A DNA stretch of 53,911 nt, from NCBI GenBank assembly GCA_045588575.1, contig JAZNEJ010000011.1:1-53911 (forward strand), written 5' to 3'. Below the pieces are notes generated by a model, which ran no database searches, was not told the DNA's origin, and saw only the letters and a list, made by a program, of their open reading frames with translations. A program made the position numbers and the translations under genes. The stretch comes from RGIG5299 sp045588575. Lineage in GTDB: Bacteria; Bacillota; Clostridia; Oscillospirales; RGIG5299. The first letter of the stretch is position 1; the number at the start of each line of letters is the position of its first letter. This document shows, piece by piece, positions 26,078 to 35,162 of the stretch.

Positions 26078-26106
26078 TTGACTTTTAATATAAAATATAA
26101 TATAAT
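26078..26106 (+). promoter_or_regulatory. Promoter of acn-icd-rex
   Basis: TTGACT, 17 bases, TATAAT, 42 bases before the aconitase ATG. Confidence 0.8.
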
Positions 26107-26147
26107 ATATGGGTTATATAAATGAGTAGGAAAGGCAAGGAAAATAA

Positions 26148-28067
26148 ATGAACATAACAGAAAAACTCATATCCGCCCACCTTGTTAAAGGTGAGATGAT
26201 AAAAGGCACCGAAATCGGTTTAAGAATCGACCAAACTTTAACGCAGGACGCCACCGGTACAATGGCTTATCTTCAGTTTGAAGCAATGGGCATAGACCGT
26301 GTTAAAACCGAAAAATCGGTAGCATATATAGACCACAACACGTTGCAGTCGGGCTTTATGAATGCCGATGACCACGCATACATACGCACCGTTTGCAAAA
26401 AGCACGGAATTTACTATTCACGTCCCGGTAACGGCATTTGCCATCAGGTCCATTTGGAGCGCTTCGGTAAGCCCGGAAAAACTCTTCTCGGCTCCGACTC
26501 ACACACCCCCACAGGCGGCGGTATAGGTATGCTCGCAATGGGCGCAGGCGGCTTAGATGTTGCGGTTGCAATGGGCGGCGGCGCATACAATATCACAATG
26601 CCCAAGGTAATTAAGGTTGAGTTAATCGGCAAGCTTCGTCCCTTCGTTTCGGCAAAAGACGTTATTTTAGAGGTTTTACGCATTCTTTCCGTTAAAGGCG
26701 GCGTAGGCTCCGTTATAGAATATGCGGGCGAGGGCGTTAAATCGCTTTCCGTTCCCGAAAGAGCAACAATCACCAATATGGGCGCAGAGCTCGGCGCCAC
26801 CACCTCCGTTTTCCCCTCCGATGAAGTAACCCGCGCTTTCTTAAAGGCAGAGGGCAGAGAAGAGGATTACGTTGAAATTAAAGCCGATGCCGATGCAACC
26901 TACGATAAAGAAATCACCATCGACCTTTCCAAACTTTCACCCTTGGCTGCAAAGCCTCATATGCCCGATAACGTTTCCGAGGTTTCGAAAATCGGCAAAA
27001 TAAAAATAGACCAGGTTTGCATAGGCTCTTGCACCAACTCGTCTTATTTAGACCTTATGAGAGTTGCCGCAATCTTAAAAGGCAACACCGTTAAAGAGGG
27101 CGTTTCCCTCACCGTTTCACCCGGCTCGAAGCAGGTTTTCACAATGCTCGCCGAAAACGGAGCGCTCGCAGATATAATTGCGGCAGGCGCCAGAGTTTTG
27201 GAATGCGCTTGCGGTCCCTGTATCGGAATGGGCCAGTCGCCTAATTCCGCAGGCGTATCTTTAAGAACCTTTAACCGTAACTTTGAGGGAAGAAGCGGCA
27301 CCAAAGACGGCAAGATTTATCTTGTTTCACCCGAAACGGCAGCCGTTTCCGCAATCACCGGCGTTTTAACCGACCCCACCGACGCAGGCTTTGAGTTCCC
27401 CGAAATCAAAATCCCTAACGAATTTTTAATAAACGATAATATGGTTGACGCTCCCGCCGAAAATCCCGAAGATGTTGAGGTTTTGCGCGGCCCGAACATC
27501 AAACCCTTCCCCTTAAATGAAAATCTTCCCGAAACCATAACCAAAAAAGCGGTTTTGAAGGTTGGCGACAACATAACAACCGACCACATAATGCCCGCAG
27601 GAAGCAAAATTTTACCTTATCGCTCGAACATTCCGCACCTCTCGCAGTATTGCTTTGAGGTATGCGACCCCTCTTTTCCCGAAAGAGCAAAGAAAGAGGG
27701 CGGCGGCTTCATAATCGGCGGCGCAAACTACGGCCAAGGCTCATCCCGTGAGCATGCGGCGCTCGTTCCGCTTTATTTGGGAATAAAAGCGGTTATGGCA
27801 ATTTCATTTGCAAGAATTCACGCCGCAAACCTCATAAATTCAGGCATTATGCCCTTGGTTTTTGAAAATCCCGAAGATTATGAGAAAATCTCCGAAGGCG
27901 ACGTTTTAACCGTTAAAGATGCGAGAAATCAGCTCGTTAGCGGCAAAATTGAGGTTATAAACGAAACAAAGGGCTTTAAATTCACCTTAAAAGCAGACTT
28001 CACCGAAAAGCAACAGAATATGCTTCTTTCGGGCGGACTTATCAATATGATGAAAGGAAACAACTAA
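26148..28067 (+). CDS. acn: Aconitate hydratase
   Basis: Isomerises citrate and isocitrate by way of cis-aconitate. The 639-residue protein has SDSHTPTGGG near residue 117, three cluster cysteines in CIGSCTNSS and CACGPCIGMG, and a fused C-terminal swivel domain with NYGQGSSREHAAL. The short length (about 640, not about 890) places it in the compact bacterial type also found in Aquifex and Clostridia, which is close to the homoaconitase/LeuC family. Pairing with icd supports aconitase. The icd start follows one base after the stop. Confidence 0.93.
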   Translation: MNITEKLISAHLVKGEMIKGTEIGLRIDQTLTQDATGTMAYLQFEAMGIDRVKTEKSVAYIDHNTLQSGFMNADDHAYIRTVCKKHGIYYSRPGNGICHQVHLERFGKPGKTLLGSDSHTPTGGGIGMLAMGAGGLDVAVAMGGGAYNITMPKVIKVELIGKLRPFVSAKDVILEVLRILSVKGGVGSVIEYAGEGVKSLSVPERATITNMGAELGATTSVFPSDEVTRAFLKAEGREEDYVEIKADADATYDKEITIDLSKLSPLAAKPHMPDNVSEVSKIGKIKIDQVCIGSCTNSSYLDLMRVAAILKGNTVKEGVSLTVSPGSKQVFTMLAENGALADIIAAGARVLECACGPCIGMGQSPNSAGVSLRTFNRNFEGRSGTKDGKIYLVSPETAAVSAITGVLTDPTDAGFEFPEIKIPNEFLINDNMVDAPAENPEDVEVLRGPNIKPFPLNENLPETITKKAVLKVGDNITTDHIMPAGSKILPYRSNIPHLSQYCFEVCDPSFPERAKKEGGGFIIGGANYGQGSSREHAALVPLYLGIKAVMAISFARIHAANLINSGIMPLVFENPEDYEKISEGDVLTVKDARNQLVSGKIEVINETKGFKFTLKADFTEKQQNMLLSGGLINMMKGNN

Positions 28068-28068
28068 A

Positions 28069-29232
28069 ATGTACGAAGCAGAAATTAAAGAAGCAACAGC
28101 TAAATTCGAGGAGGTCATTCGTTCACAGCTCGCAAGAAACGAAGAGATGAAGAAAAACGCAGAATTCACCGATTACGCAAAGCTCGATAAAATTATAATC
28201 GGTGTTTGCGGCGGCGACGGTATCGGCCCCATGATAACCAAAGAAAGCGCAAGAGTTTTAAAATTCTTGCTTGCCGACGAGGTTAAGGCAGGCAAGGTTG
28301 AGTTTAAAGATATAGACGGACTCACCATTGAAAACCGCGTTAAAGTAATGAAAGCAATTCCCGATGACGTATTGGAAGAGCTTAAAGCTTGCCACGTCAT
28401 CTTAAAAGGCCCCACCACCACTCCCGAGGCAGGAAGCAAATATCCCAACATTGAATCGGCAAACGTTGCAATGAGAAAAGCACTCGACCTTTTTGCAAAC
28501 GTACGTCCCGTTAAAGTTCCCGAGCAGGGCATAGACTGGACCTTCTTCCGTGAAAACACAGAGGGTGAATATGCGCTCGGCTCAAAGGGTGTTAAGGTAA
28601 ACGACGACATTTCTTTCGACTTCAAGGTAACCACCACCGAAGGAACCGAAAGAATCGCACGTCTTGCATACGACTATGCAAGAAAAAACAAAAAAGGCAA
28701 GGTTTCAATAATCACCAAGGCAAACGTAATTAAAACCACCGACGGCAAATTCTTAAACCTTTGCAAAAAGGTTGGCGAAGAATTCCCCGAAATTGAAACG
28801 GATGCATGGTATATCGACATCACTACCGCAAAGCTCATCGACGAAAAGAGAAGAAGAAACTTTAAGGTATTCCTCCTTCCCAACCTCTACGGAGATATAA
28901 TCACCGATGAAGCTGCCGAATTTCAGGGTGGCGTTGGCACTGCGGGAAGCGCAAACATAGGTAAGCGTTACGCAATGTTCGAGGCAATTCACGGCTCCGC
29001 TCCCAGAATGGTAGACGAGGGCAGAGATATTTATGCAGACCCCTGCTCAATGCTTCGCGCATCGGTTATGCTTCTTTCTCACATCGGTTATCAGGAAAAG
29101 GCCGATAAGCTTGAAAGAGCGCTCGATATTTGTATGTTCGAGGAAAAGAAGATGGGCACCACCGGAAGAGCGGACGGATGCACCACCGCCGAATTTGGCG
29201 ATTACGTAATGGAAACCGTAGCAAAACTTTAA
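28069..29232 (+). CDS. icd: Isocitrate dehydrogenase, NAD-type (isocitrate/isopropylmalate family)
   Basis: Oxidatively decarboxylates isocitrate to 2-oxoglutarate. The 387-residue protein has an N-terminal extension of about 40 residues before the family's GDGIGP. The substrate loop is SANVAMRKALDLFANVRP, where S and N before VAMRK fit isocitrate rather than isopropylmalate. YGDIITDEAA and AIHGSAPR are also present. It follows acn, so together they make 2-oxoglutarate for glutamate. NAD rather than NADP is a guess from the family type. Confidence 0.88.
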   Translation: MYEAEIKEATAKFEEVIRSQLARNEEMKKNAEFTDYAKLDKIIIGVCGGDGIGPMITKESARVLKFLLADEVKAGKVEFKDIDGLTIENRVKVMKAIPDDVLEELKACHVILKGPTTTPEAGSKYPNIESANVAMRKALDLFANVRPVKVPEQGIDWTFFRENTEGEYALGSKGVKVNDDISFDFKVTTTEGTERIARLAYDYARKNKKGKVSIITKANVIKTTDGKFLNLCKKVGEEFPEIETDAWYIDITTAKLIDEKRRRNFKVFLLPNLYGDIITDEAAEFQGGVGTAGSANIGKRYAMFEAIHGSAPRMVDEGRDIYADPCSMLRASVMLLSHIGYQEKADKLERALDICMFEEKKMGTTGRADGCTTAEFGDYVMETVAKL

Positions 29233-29269
29233 TAAAAACAAAAAATATAGAGGCAAGGAGCTGATTAAA

Positions 29270-29908
29270 ATGGCAAAGAAAGTGCCCATAGCAGTCATAA
29301 GAAGATTACCGAGATATTTTCGTTATATAACCAAGCTTTTCGAAAAAAACACAGCTAAAATATCGTCGCAGTCTCTTGCGGACGATATGCAAATCACCGC
29401 ATCTCAAATAAGGCAGGATTTCAACCATTTCGGCGGCTTCGGTCAGCAAGGCTATGGTTATAACGTAACCACTCTTCGTCAGGAAATATCTCAAATTTTG
29501 GGTGTAAATGAACAATTCACCGCAGTAATAATCGGCATAGGAAACTTGGGAAATGCAATAGCAAACAACGTTAATTTTGCAAAACGCGGCGTTAAAGTGT
29601 TAGCTCTGTTTGATTCTGATTCGGGGAAAATAGGCAAAAAATGCGGCGAGCACGTTATAAAAGACGTAAATTCAATTGGCGATTTTTGCAAAGAAACGTT
29701 GCCTGATATAGCAATTTTAACCGTTCCGTCGGTAGCCGTTCCCGAAATGTTTTTTAAATTAAAGGAACTCGGCATAAAAGGATTTTGGAACTTTTCAAGC
29801 GCAGAGCTTAAAACCGGTAACGGCGCGGTGGTTGAAAACGTTCACCTCGGCGACGGTTTAATGCTCTTAACCTATTCGTTAAGAGAACTCAAAGAAGAAG
29901 AGAAATAA
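29270..29908 (+). CDS. rex: Redox-sensing transcriptional repressor Rex
   Basis: Senses the NADH/NAD+ ratio; NADH releases it from DNA. The 212-residue protein has an N-terminal winged helix (IRRLPRYFRYITKL, then SQSLADDMQITASQIRQDFNHFGGFGQQGYGY, quoted here in parts as the recognition region) and a Rossmann domain with GIGNLGNAI, plus a C-terminal swapped helix. AAGGAG precedes the ATG. It is third in acn-icd-rex. Two Rex-type palindromes lie upstream of the pckA operon in this window, so that operon is a probable target. Confidence 0.94.
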   Translation: MAKKVPIAVIRRLPRYFRYITKLFEKNTAKISSQSLADDMQITASQIRQDFNHFGGFGQQGYGYNVTTLRQEISQILGVNEQFTAVIIGIGNLGNAIANNVNFAKRGVKVLALFDSDSGKIGKKCGEHVIKDVNSIGDFCKETLPDIAILTVPSVAVPEMFFKLKELGIKGFWNFSSAELKTGNGAVVENVHLGDGLMLLTYSLRELKEEEK

Positions 29909-29911
29909 AAT

Positions 29912-29939
29912 AAAAACCGCTTATTTTAAGCGGTTTTTT
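29912..29939 (+). terminator. Terminator of acn-icd-rex
   Basis: AAACCGCTTA / TAAGCGGTTT hairpin followed by a T run, three bases after the rex stop. Confidence 0.88.
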
Positions 29940-29993
29940 CTTTTTAAATTGGCAATAATAAAGGAAGTGATAAAACAAGAAAGGTAAATTTAT

Positions 29994-31910
29994 ATGACGG
30001 GAATAATTATATCCGAAACCAAAATAAATCCTCTCAGAGAAATGGGAAACAGCTGTATTTCACTGCAAAAAGCTTGCGAAAAAAGATTTTTGGAATATCA
30101 AATAGAAGCGTTAAGGGAAACGGGCGCTTTAAAAATTGCAATTATAACCGACGAAAAAAACGAAGAGCTTAAAAAAGCTGCCGAGTCAAGCGCCGTTGAA
30201 TATATTTTCACAAAGAATAAGCCGCCGCTTTCTTTTTTTTCAAACTTTGCCGAGGAGGACGAGGCAATAATAATTTTTGAAAACCATTTTATTTCAAAAG
30301 AAGAAATAATAAAGCTTAAAGAAAAACACGAAATTCTTGCATCGAGCGCCACAGTCCTTCTTAAACAGGCCGAAAACGGTGATGACGAGGTTTATTCTTT
30401 AAGCGAAATCAACAAGGTGGAGGGCGTTTTTATGCCGCCTTCGTTTGAGCTTTCCTATTCCGATTTAACCTTCGGCGGCGCCCTTATAATAAATACAAGT
30501 GAATGCGCAAAAAACAATGCGAAAACCGTAACCGAGCTAATATTTCCGGCGATAAAAAGAGGCAACGTTTTCGGAATATTGCCCGAAAAAGAAAGCGTGA
30601 AAATAAATAGCGTATCAACTCTTTTAAAAGCGTTAAAAGAGCTTAAAAAGCCCGATAACGAGGGAAATATAATAGAAAAATCGGTTAAAATAGGAAAAAA
30701 TACAAAAATAATAAATTCAGTTATAAAAGAGGGCGCGGTTATAGGAGAAAACTGCTTTATAAAAGACGCGCTCATTTTTAATAAGGCAACGGTTGCAAAT
30801 AACTGCGAAATAAAAGAATTTTCAGCAGTTGGCATCGGCGCCGAAATAGGCGAAGATACCGTTTTAAAAAGCGGAGTAATAATACCTAATTTCCACAGTA
30901 TAGGAAACGATGCAAATAACTTTTATTTAAGCGGTGAGGAAGCCTATAAAGCCGGAAAATCAAGCGGCAGCAGCTCGAATACTGTAATTGTGGGCTCTTT
31001 CGGAGAAGAGGAAGAAAAAAACGCCGCCGCCCTTTTTGCAAACGGCGCCGCCTCGGCGGGCGCCTTGGTTTTAATGGCAAACAATTTGCCCGAAAGCCTT
31101 TGGCGCTTTGCAATGAATAAATTCGGCGGTGAAAGCGGCGCTTTTTTCGGTTTAAATAAAACGGTTATTAAAGAAAACAACAAGCTGCGTAAATCCCCGA
31201 AAGCGCAGAAATCGGGTGAAAAGCAGGAACTGAACGGAATTTTTAACCTTTACGCCGAGGAGCTTAAAAAATATGCAGAGCATCGGCTTGCGGCTGTTAT
31301 AAAATGCGAAGAACATCGGCTTGAAAAAATTTATAAAGAAAATTTAACCGAGGGAAAAGAGGAAGACTATATATCCTTTTTCGTTTCCGAAAACGGAGGC
31401 TCTTTTTCTTTTTCCGATGAAAAGGGAGTTTATTTTTCCGAAGATAAGGCTAAATCCATAGCGGTATATGCCGCCTTGGTTGCCGACGGCAAGGTGAGTT
31501 TGCCGGAAAACGAGCCGTTTCCCGATAGACTTTACGAAAAAGCAACGGGCGGCAAAATAATAAGAAACGGAAAAGAAAGCTTAATTTTTGATGCGGGCTT
31601 TTGCATTTCCCGCATAGCAAAAGCGCTTAAAATAACAAATAAACCTCTTTTTGAGCTTGCAAAATCTGCTCCCGAATATTATTTAAAAACGGTAACGGTT
31701 TCAAACGATGAGGCGAGGAAAATAGCAATGCGGCACTATTCATCGGAATTCGGAATTCACCCCAAAAACGCGCAAAGCTTTCAAACCGAACACGGCAGTA
31801 TATTTTTAAAAACAGAAAACCGAAAAATAAAAATGACGGTTTGCGGCGAAAACGAAGACGCGGTAAATGCTGTAATAAGCGACTTTTTAACAAAAAAAGA
31901 GATTCGTTAA
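29994..31910 (+). CDS. Degenerate nucleotidyltransferase-hexapeptide-phosphomutase fusion
   Basis: A 638-residue protein. Residues 1-210 read as a nucleotidyltransferase fold, but MTGIIISETKINPLREMGN replaces the usual GG-x-GTRL-x-PLT start. Residues 225-310 are hexapeptide beta-helix repeats (IGKNTKIINSVIKEGAVIGE). Residues about 325-630 follow the phosphomannomutase/phosphoglucomutase layout: VIVGSFGEEEEKNAAALFANG, GGESGAFFGLNK where the phosphoserine TASHNP loop should be, and FFVSENGGSFSFSDEKG where DGDGDR should bind Mg. This is the plan of mannose-1-phosphate guanylyltransferase/phosphomutase fusions with the catalytic signatures lost. Probably a regulatory or structural pseudoenzyme; the real function is unknown. 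AAAGG lies upstream. Confidence 0.6.
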   Translation: MTGIIISETKINPLREMGNSCISLQKACEKRFLEYQIEALRETGALKIAIITDEKNEELKKAAESSAVEYIFTKNKPPLSFFSNFAEEDEAIIIFENHFISKEEIIKLKEKHEILASSATVLLKQAENGDDEVYSLSEINKVEGVFMPPSFELSYSDLTFGGALIINTSECAKNNAKTVTELIFPAIKRGNVFGILPEKESVKINSVSTLLKALKELKKPDNEGNIIEKSVKIGKNTKIINSVIKEGAVIGENCFIKDALIFNKATVANNCEIKEFSAVGIGAEIGEDTVLKSGVIIPNFHSIGNDANNFYLSGEEAYKAGKSSGSSSNTVIVGSFGEEEEKNAAALFANGAASAGALVLMANNLPESLWRFAMNKFGGESGAFFGLNKTVIKENNKLRKSPKAQKSGEKQELNGIFNLYAEELKKYAEHRLAAVIKCEEHRLEKIYKENLTEGKEEDYISFFVSENGGSFSFSDEKGVYFSEDKAKSIAVYAALVADGKVSLPENEPFPDRLYEKATGGKIIRNGKESLIFDAGFCISRIAKALKITNKPLFELAKSAPEYYLKTVTVSNDEARKIAMRHYSSEFGIHPKNAQSFQTEHGSIFLKTENRKIKMTVCGENEDAVNAVISDFLTKKEIR

Positions 31911-31927
31911 AACAACGAATCTTTTTA
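31896..31927. terminator. Bidirectional terminator overlapping the stop of the fusion gene
   Basis: AGATTCGTT / AACGAATCT stem with A-rich and T-rich flanks on both sides, placed between convergent genes. Confidence 0.8.
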
Positions 31928-31936
31928 ATTTTTAAG

Positions 31937-32734
31937 TTATGCCAAAAATCTTTTAACGGTTTTAATAAAGTGAGCAAAAACTATGCCCGCATCTTCAAGC
32001 TCCGAAACCCAGCGCTTAAGCCATTCGAGCGAAACCGCGCCCTCGAAATTTGCATCTTTAAGAATATCAAGAGCAGTCTTAATGGGCATATCGCCGTAGC
32101 CTGTCATTTTATAAACGGTTTTGCCGTCTTTTAAAACGCTGTCCTTAATGTGAACGTGGCAAAGATAATCTTTAATGGCATTAAAGGTATCTTCAATTTT
32201 TTCGCCTGCCACACGGTAAGGATGCTGAATATCCCAAAGAACGCCTAAATTATCGGCATTAACCGCTTTAATAACGCCAACCAAACGTTCAGAGAAGGAA
32301 TAAACGCCGTTGGTTTCAATAATAACGGTAACTCCAAAGGAAGATGCAATTTCACAGGCCTTTTTCAAAGCCTCAATAACGACTGTGTCGTCAACGTCGG
32401 AGGGCTCGGGCTGAGCATCGCCCAAAACTCTGACGTAGGGGCAGGAAAGAGCGGCTGCAAGCTTGCAGGTTTTTAAAATAGCTTCCTCACTCCAAAGAGA
32501 AGGGGAGCTTAAAACGCAGGTAGTGTCCAAGCATAAAACGTCAACACCTGCGGATTTTAAAGCCGATGCCGAAGCTTCAATTTTATCTTCGGAAAAGAAA
32601 GGAGAATCGGGAGCGAAAACGTCTTTTCCTATTCCTCGAATTTCAATTCCGTCATATTTTAGGTCGGCGGCGGTGGAAGCAATTTCGGTTAGCTTCCATT
32701 CGGGACAGCCGAGCGTTGAAAAACAAATTTTCAT
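31937..32734 (-). CDS. Sugar phosphate isomerase/epimerase (AP-endonuclease 2/xylose isomerase-like TIM barrel)
   Basis: A 265-residue TIM barrel. It starts MKICFSTLGCPEW, with metal-site acidic and His residues in IIETNGVYS, VLWDIQHPYR, CHVHIKDS and AVSLEW. These match the IolE/hexulose isomerase-like family, which acts on varied sugars; the substrate cannot be named. AAGGATTG lies upstream of the ATG. It is last in a possible rpe-guaB-isomerase operon, 33 bases after guaB. Confidence 0.85.
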   Translation of the reverse strand: MKICFSTLGCPEWKLTEIASTAADLKYDGIEIRGIGKDVFAPDSPFFSEDKIEASASALKSAGVDVLCLDTTCVLSSPSLWSEEAILKTCKLAAALSCPYVRVLGDAQPEPSDVDDTVVIEALKKACEIASSFGVTVIIETNGVYSFSERLVGVIKAVNADNLGVLWDIQHPYRVAGEKIEDTFNAIKDYLCHVHIKDSVLKDGKTVYKMTGYGDMPIKTALDILKDANFEGAVSLEWLKRWVSELEDAGIVFAHFIKTVKRFLA

Positions 32735-32767
32735 AAAATCAATCCTTTTTAATAGGGAAGAAGCCCG

Positions 32768-34240
32768 TTAGGAGTTGAAAGAATAGTTGGGAGCTTCCTT
32801 GGTGATGTTAATGTCGTGAGGATGGCTTTCTTTAAGACCTGCGGCGGTAATTCTAATGAACTGACCGTTGTTTTGCAAGGTTTCAACGTCCTTGGCACCG
32901 CAATAACCCATACCGGCCTTTAAGCCGCCGAGAAGCTGATAAACGGTTTCGGAAACGGGACCTTTGTAAGCAACACGGCCTTCAACACCTTCGGGAACAA
33001 GCTTTTGCTTGCCGTCTTGGAAATATCTGTCCTTGCAGCCTTCGGTCATAGCGCCGAGAGAACCCATTCCGCGATAAACCTTATATTTTCTGCCCTGATA
33101 AAGCTCGGTAGCACTCGGGCTTTCTTCACAGCCTGCGAGGAGAGAACCAACCATAATAACGTCGGCACCTGCGGCAATAGCCTTAACTATATCGCCCGAA
33201 TACTGAATGCCGCCGTCGCCTATAACGGGAACACCGTATTTGGAAGCAACCGATGCAACGTCGTAAATGGCGGTAATTTGAGGAACGCCAATACCTGCAA
33301 CAACGCGTGTTGTGCAAATGGAGCCGGGGCCAATACCAACCTTAATAGCATCGGCACCTGCGGCAATAAGCTCTTCGGCTGCCGCTGCGGTTGCAATGTT
33401 ACCTGCAATAACGTCGGTATTCGGGAACTTTGCCTTAACTTTTTTAAGAGTGTTTATAACGTTTTTAGAGTGGCCGTGAGCCGAGTCTAAAACAAGCACG
33501 TCAACGCCTGCGGCAATAAGAGCTTCGGCGGCTTCCAAAACGTCGGCGGTAAAGCCAATTGCGGCACCGCAAAGAAGTCTGCCGTTTTTATCTCTTGCCG
33601 AGTTGGGATATTTAACTGCCTTTTCAATATCTTTAATGGTAATTAAACCTTTTAAGTTGAAATCGTTGTCAACGATGGGGAGCTTTTCTATTCTGTGCTT
33701 TGAAAGAATTTCCTTAGCCTGCTCCAAGGTTGTTCCAACGGGAGCGGTAATAAGGTTTTCCTTGGTCATAACCTCTTCGATTTTTATATTATAATCGGTG
33801 AGGAAACGAAGGTCTCTGTTAGTAAGAATACCAACGAGCTTTGTTCCTTCGCAAATCGGCACACCCGAAATTTTATATTTCGCCATAAGATTGTTGGCGT
33901 CGTTAACGGTGTGGTTTTTAGAAAGGAAGAAGGGGTTAACAATAACTCCGTTTTCGCTTCTCTTAACCTTATCTACTTCGTCGAGCTGTCTTGCAAGACC
34001 GAGATTTTTATGAATTATACCAATGCCGCCTTCTCTTGCCATAGCAATGGCCATTTGCGATTCCGTAACGGTGTCCATTGCCGCAGAAACGAGAGGAATG
34101 TTAAGGCGAATATTTTTTGTAAGTCTGGTAGAAACGTCAACGTCTCTTGCAATAACCTCCGAAGCTGCGGGGATTAACAAAACGTCGTCGAAAGTAAGAC
34201 CCTCTTTAAGAAATTTGTAGTTTTTGTCAGTATTAACCAT
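32768..34240 (-). CDS. guaB: IMP dehydrogenase
   Basis: Oxidises IMP to XMP with NAD, the committed step to GMP. The 490-residue protein is a TIM barrel with two CBS domains inserted at about residues 95-205 (SGVPICEGTKLVGILTNRDL, IEKLPIVDNDFNLKGLIT). It has the catalytic loop GPGSICTTR, the IMP-binding GDGGIQYSGD and the flap MGSLGAM. GAGGAGG lies ten bases before the ATG. Its product feeds the GMP synthase at 49931-50935. Confidence 0.96.
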   Translation of the reverse strand: MVNTDKNYKFLKEGLTFDDVLLIPAASEVIARDVDVSTRLTKNIRLNIPLVSAAMDTVTESQMAIAMAREGGIGIIHKNLGLARQLDEVDKVKRSENGVIVNPFFLSKNHTVNDANNLMAKYKISGVPICEGTKLVGILTNRDLRFLTDYNIKIEEVMTKENLITAPVGTTLEQAKEILSKHRIEKLPIVDNDFNLKGLITIKDIEKAVKYPNSARDKNGRLLCGAAIGFTADVLEAAEALIAAGVDVLVLDSAHGHSKNVINTLKKVKAKFPNTDVIAGNIATAAAAEELIAAGADAIKVGIGPGSICTTRVVAGIGVPQITAIYDVASVASKYGVPVIGDGGIQYSGDIVKAIAAGADVIMVGSLLAGCEESPSATELYQGRKYKVYRGMGSLGAMTEGCKDRYFQDGKQKLVPEGVEGRVAYKGPVSETVYQLLGGLKAGMGYCGAKDVETLQNNGQFIRITAAGLKESHPHDINITKEAPNYSFNS

Positions 34241-34294
34241 CTTTTTATATTCCTCCTCAAAATTTATTAAACCGAAAAATTTTAAACTTTTTAA

Positions 34295-34942
34295 TTAAGC
34301 AAGGGAGATGAATTCTTTTGCCAAAGCGGTGGGGTCGCCGTCGAAGATTGCGCTTCCCACAACAACAACGTCGCAGCCCTCGTCAACGATAGCCTTGATT
34401 TTATCTTTTTTAACGCCGCCGTCGATTTCAATAAGAGTTTTAAGACCTCTTTTTTCAATTTCCTTTTTAAGCGGAGCGATTTTATCAAAGCAGGACTGAA
34501 TAAAGCTTTGTCCGCCGAAGCCCGGCTCAACCGACATAATAAGAACCATATCGAGCAAATCGAGATAAGGGAAAACCGCTTCAACGGGAGTGTTGGGCTT
34601 AACCGAAACGGCAGCCTTAACACCGTAGGATTTAATAAGCTTAACAACCTCTGCGGGATTTTCGGTAGCTTCGCAGTGAATTGTAAGATAATCGCTTCCT
34701 GCTTCCGCGAACTGTTTTATGTATCTTTCGGGCTTATCTATCATAAGATGAACATCGAGAACCATATCGGTTATTTTACGAAGCGACTTAACAACGGGAA
34801 TGCCTATTGAAATGTTAGGCACGAAATTTCCGTCCATAACGTCAACGTGAAGGAAAGAAACGCCGCCGTCTTTAAGCTTGTTTATTTCAGACTGAAGATT
34901 GGCAAAATCAGCCGTGAGAATTGAAGGAGCAAGAGTATACAT
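34295..34942 (-). CDS. rpe: Ribulose-phosphate 3-epimerase
   Basis: Interconverts ribulose-5-P and xylulose-5-P. The 215-residue TIM barrel has APSILTADFANL, HVDVMDGNFVPNISIG, DVHLMI, VEPGFGGQSF and IDGGV. AAAGGATTG precedes the ATG. It sits 54 bases upstream of guaB on the same strand. Confidence 0.95.
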   Translation of the reverse strand: MYTLAPSILTADFANLQSEINKLKDGGVSFLHVDVMDGNFVPNISIGIPVVKSLRKITDMVLDVHLMIDKPERYIKQFAEAGSDYLTIHCEATENPAEVVKLIKSYGVKAAVSVKPNTPVEAVFPYLDLLDMVLIMSVEPGFGGQSFIQSCFDKIAPLKKEIEKRGLKTLIEIDGGVKKDKIKAIVDEGCDVVVVGSAIFDGDPTALAKEFISLA

Positions 34943-34989
34943 AAAAACAATCCTTTACACAGTAATAATAAAATATTTGTTATTATAAT

Positions 34990-35018
34990 ATTTTATACTA
35001 TATGGAAGAAAAATTCAA
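34990..35018 (-). promoter_or_regulatory. Possible promoter of rpe-guaB-isomerase
   Basis: Minus strand TTGAAT, 17 bases, TAAAAT, 48 bases before the rpe ATG. Confidence 0.5.
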
Positions 35019-35098
35019 GAACTTTTTAGCTTTTGAAAGATAAATTTTCTCAATAAAAGACATAAAATGCCAAAAAACCACAAAATTGCAAATTGCTA

Positions 35099-35127
35099 TG
35101 GACAAAAATTAAAAGATGTGGTAGAAT
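35099..35127 (+). promoter_or_regulatory. Promoter of the glycosyltransferase gene
   Basis: TGGACA, 17 bases, TAGAAT, 36 bases before the chosen start. Confidence 0.6.
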
Positions 35128-35162
35128 AGCAGTGTATGTAAACTTACAAAAAGGGAGAGGTG

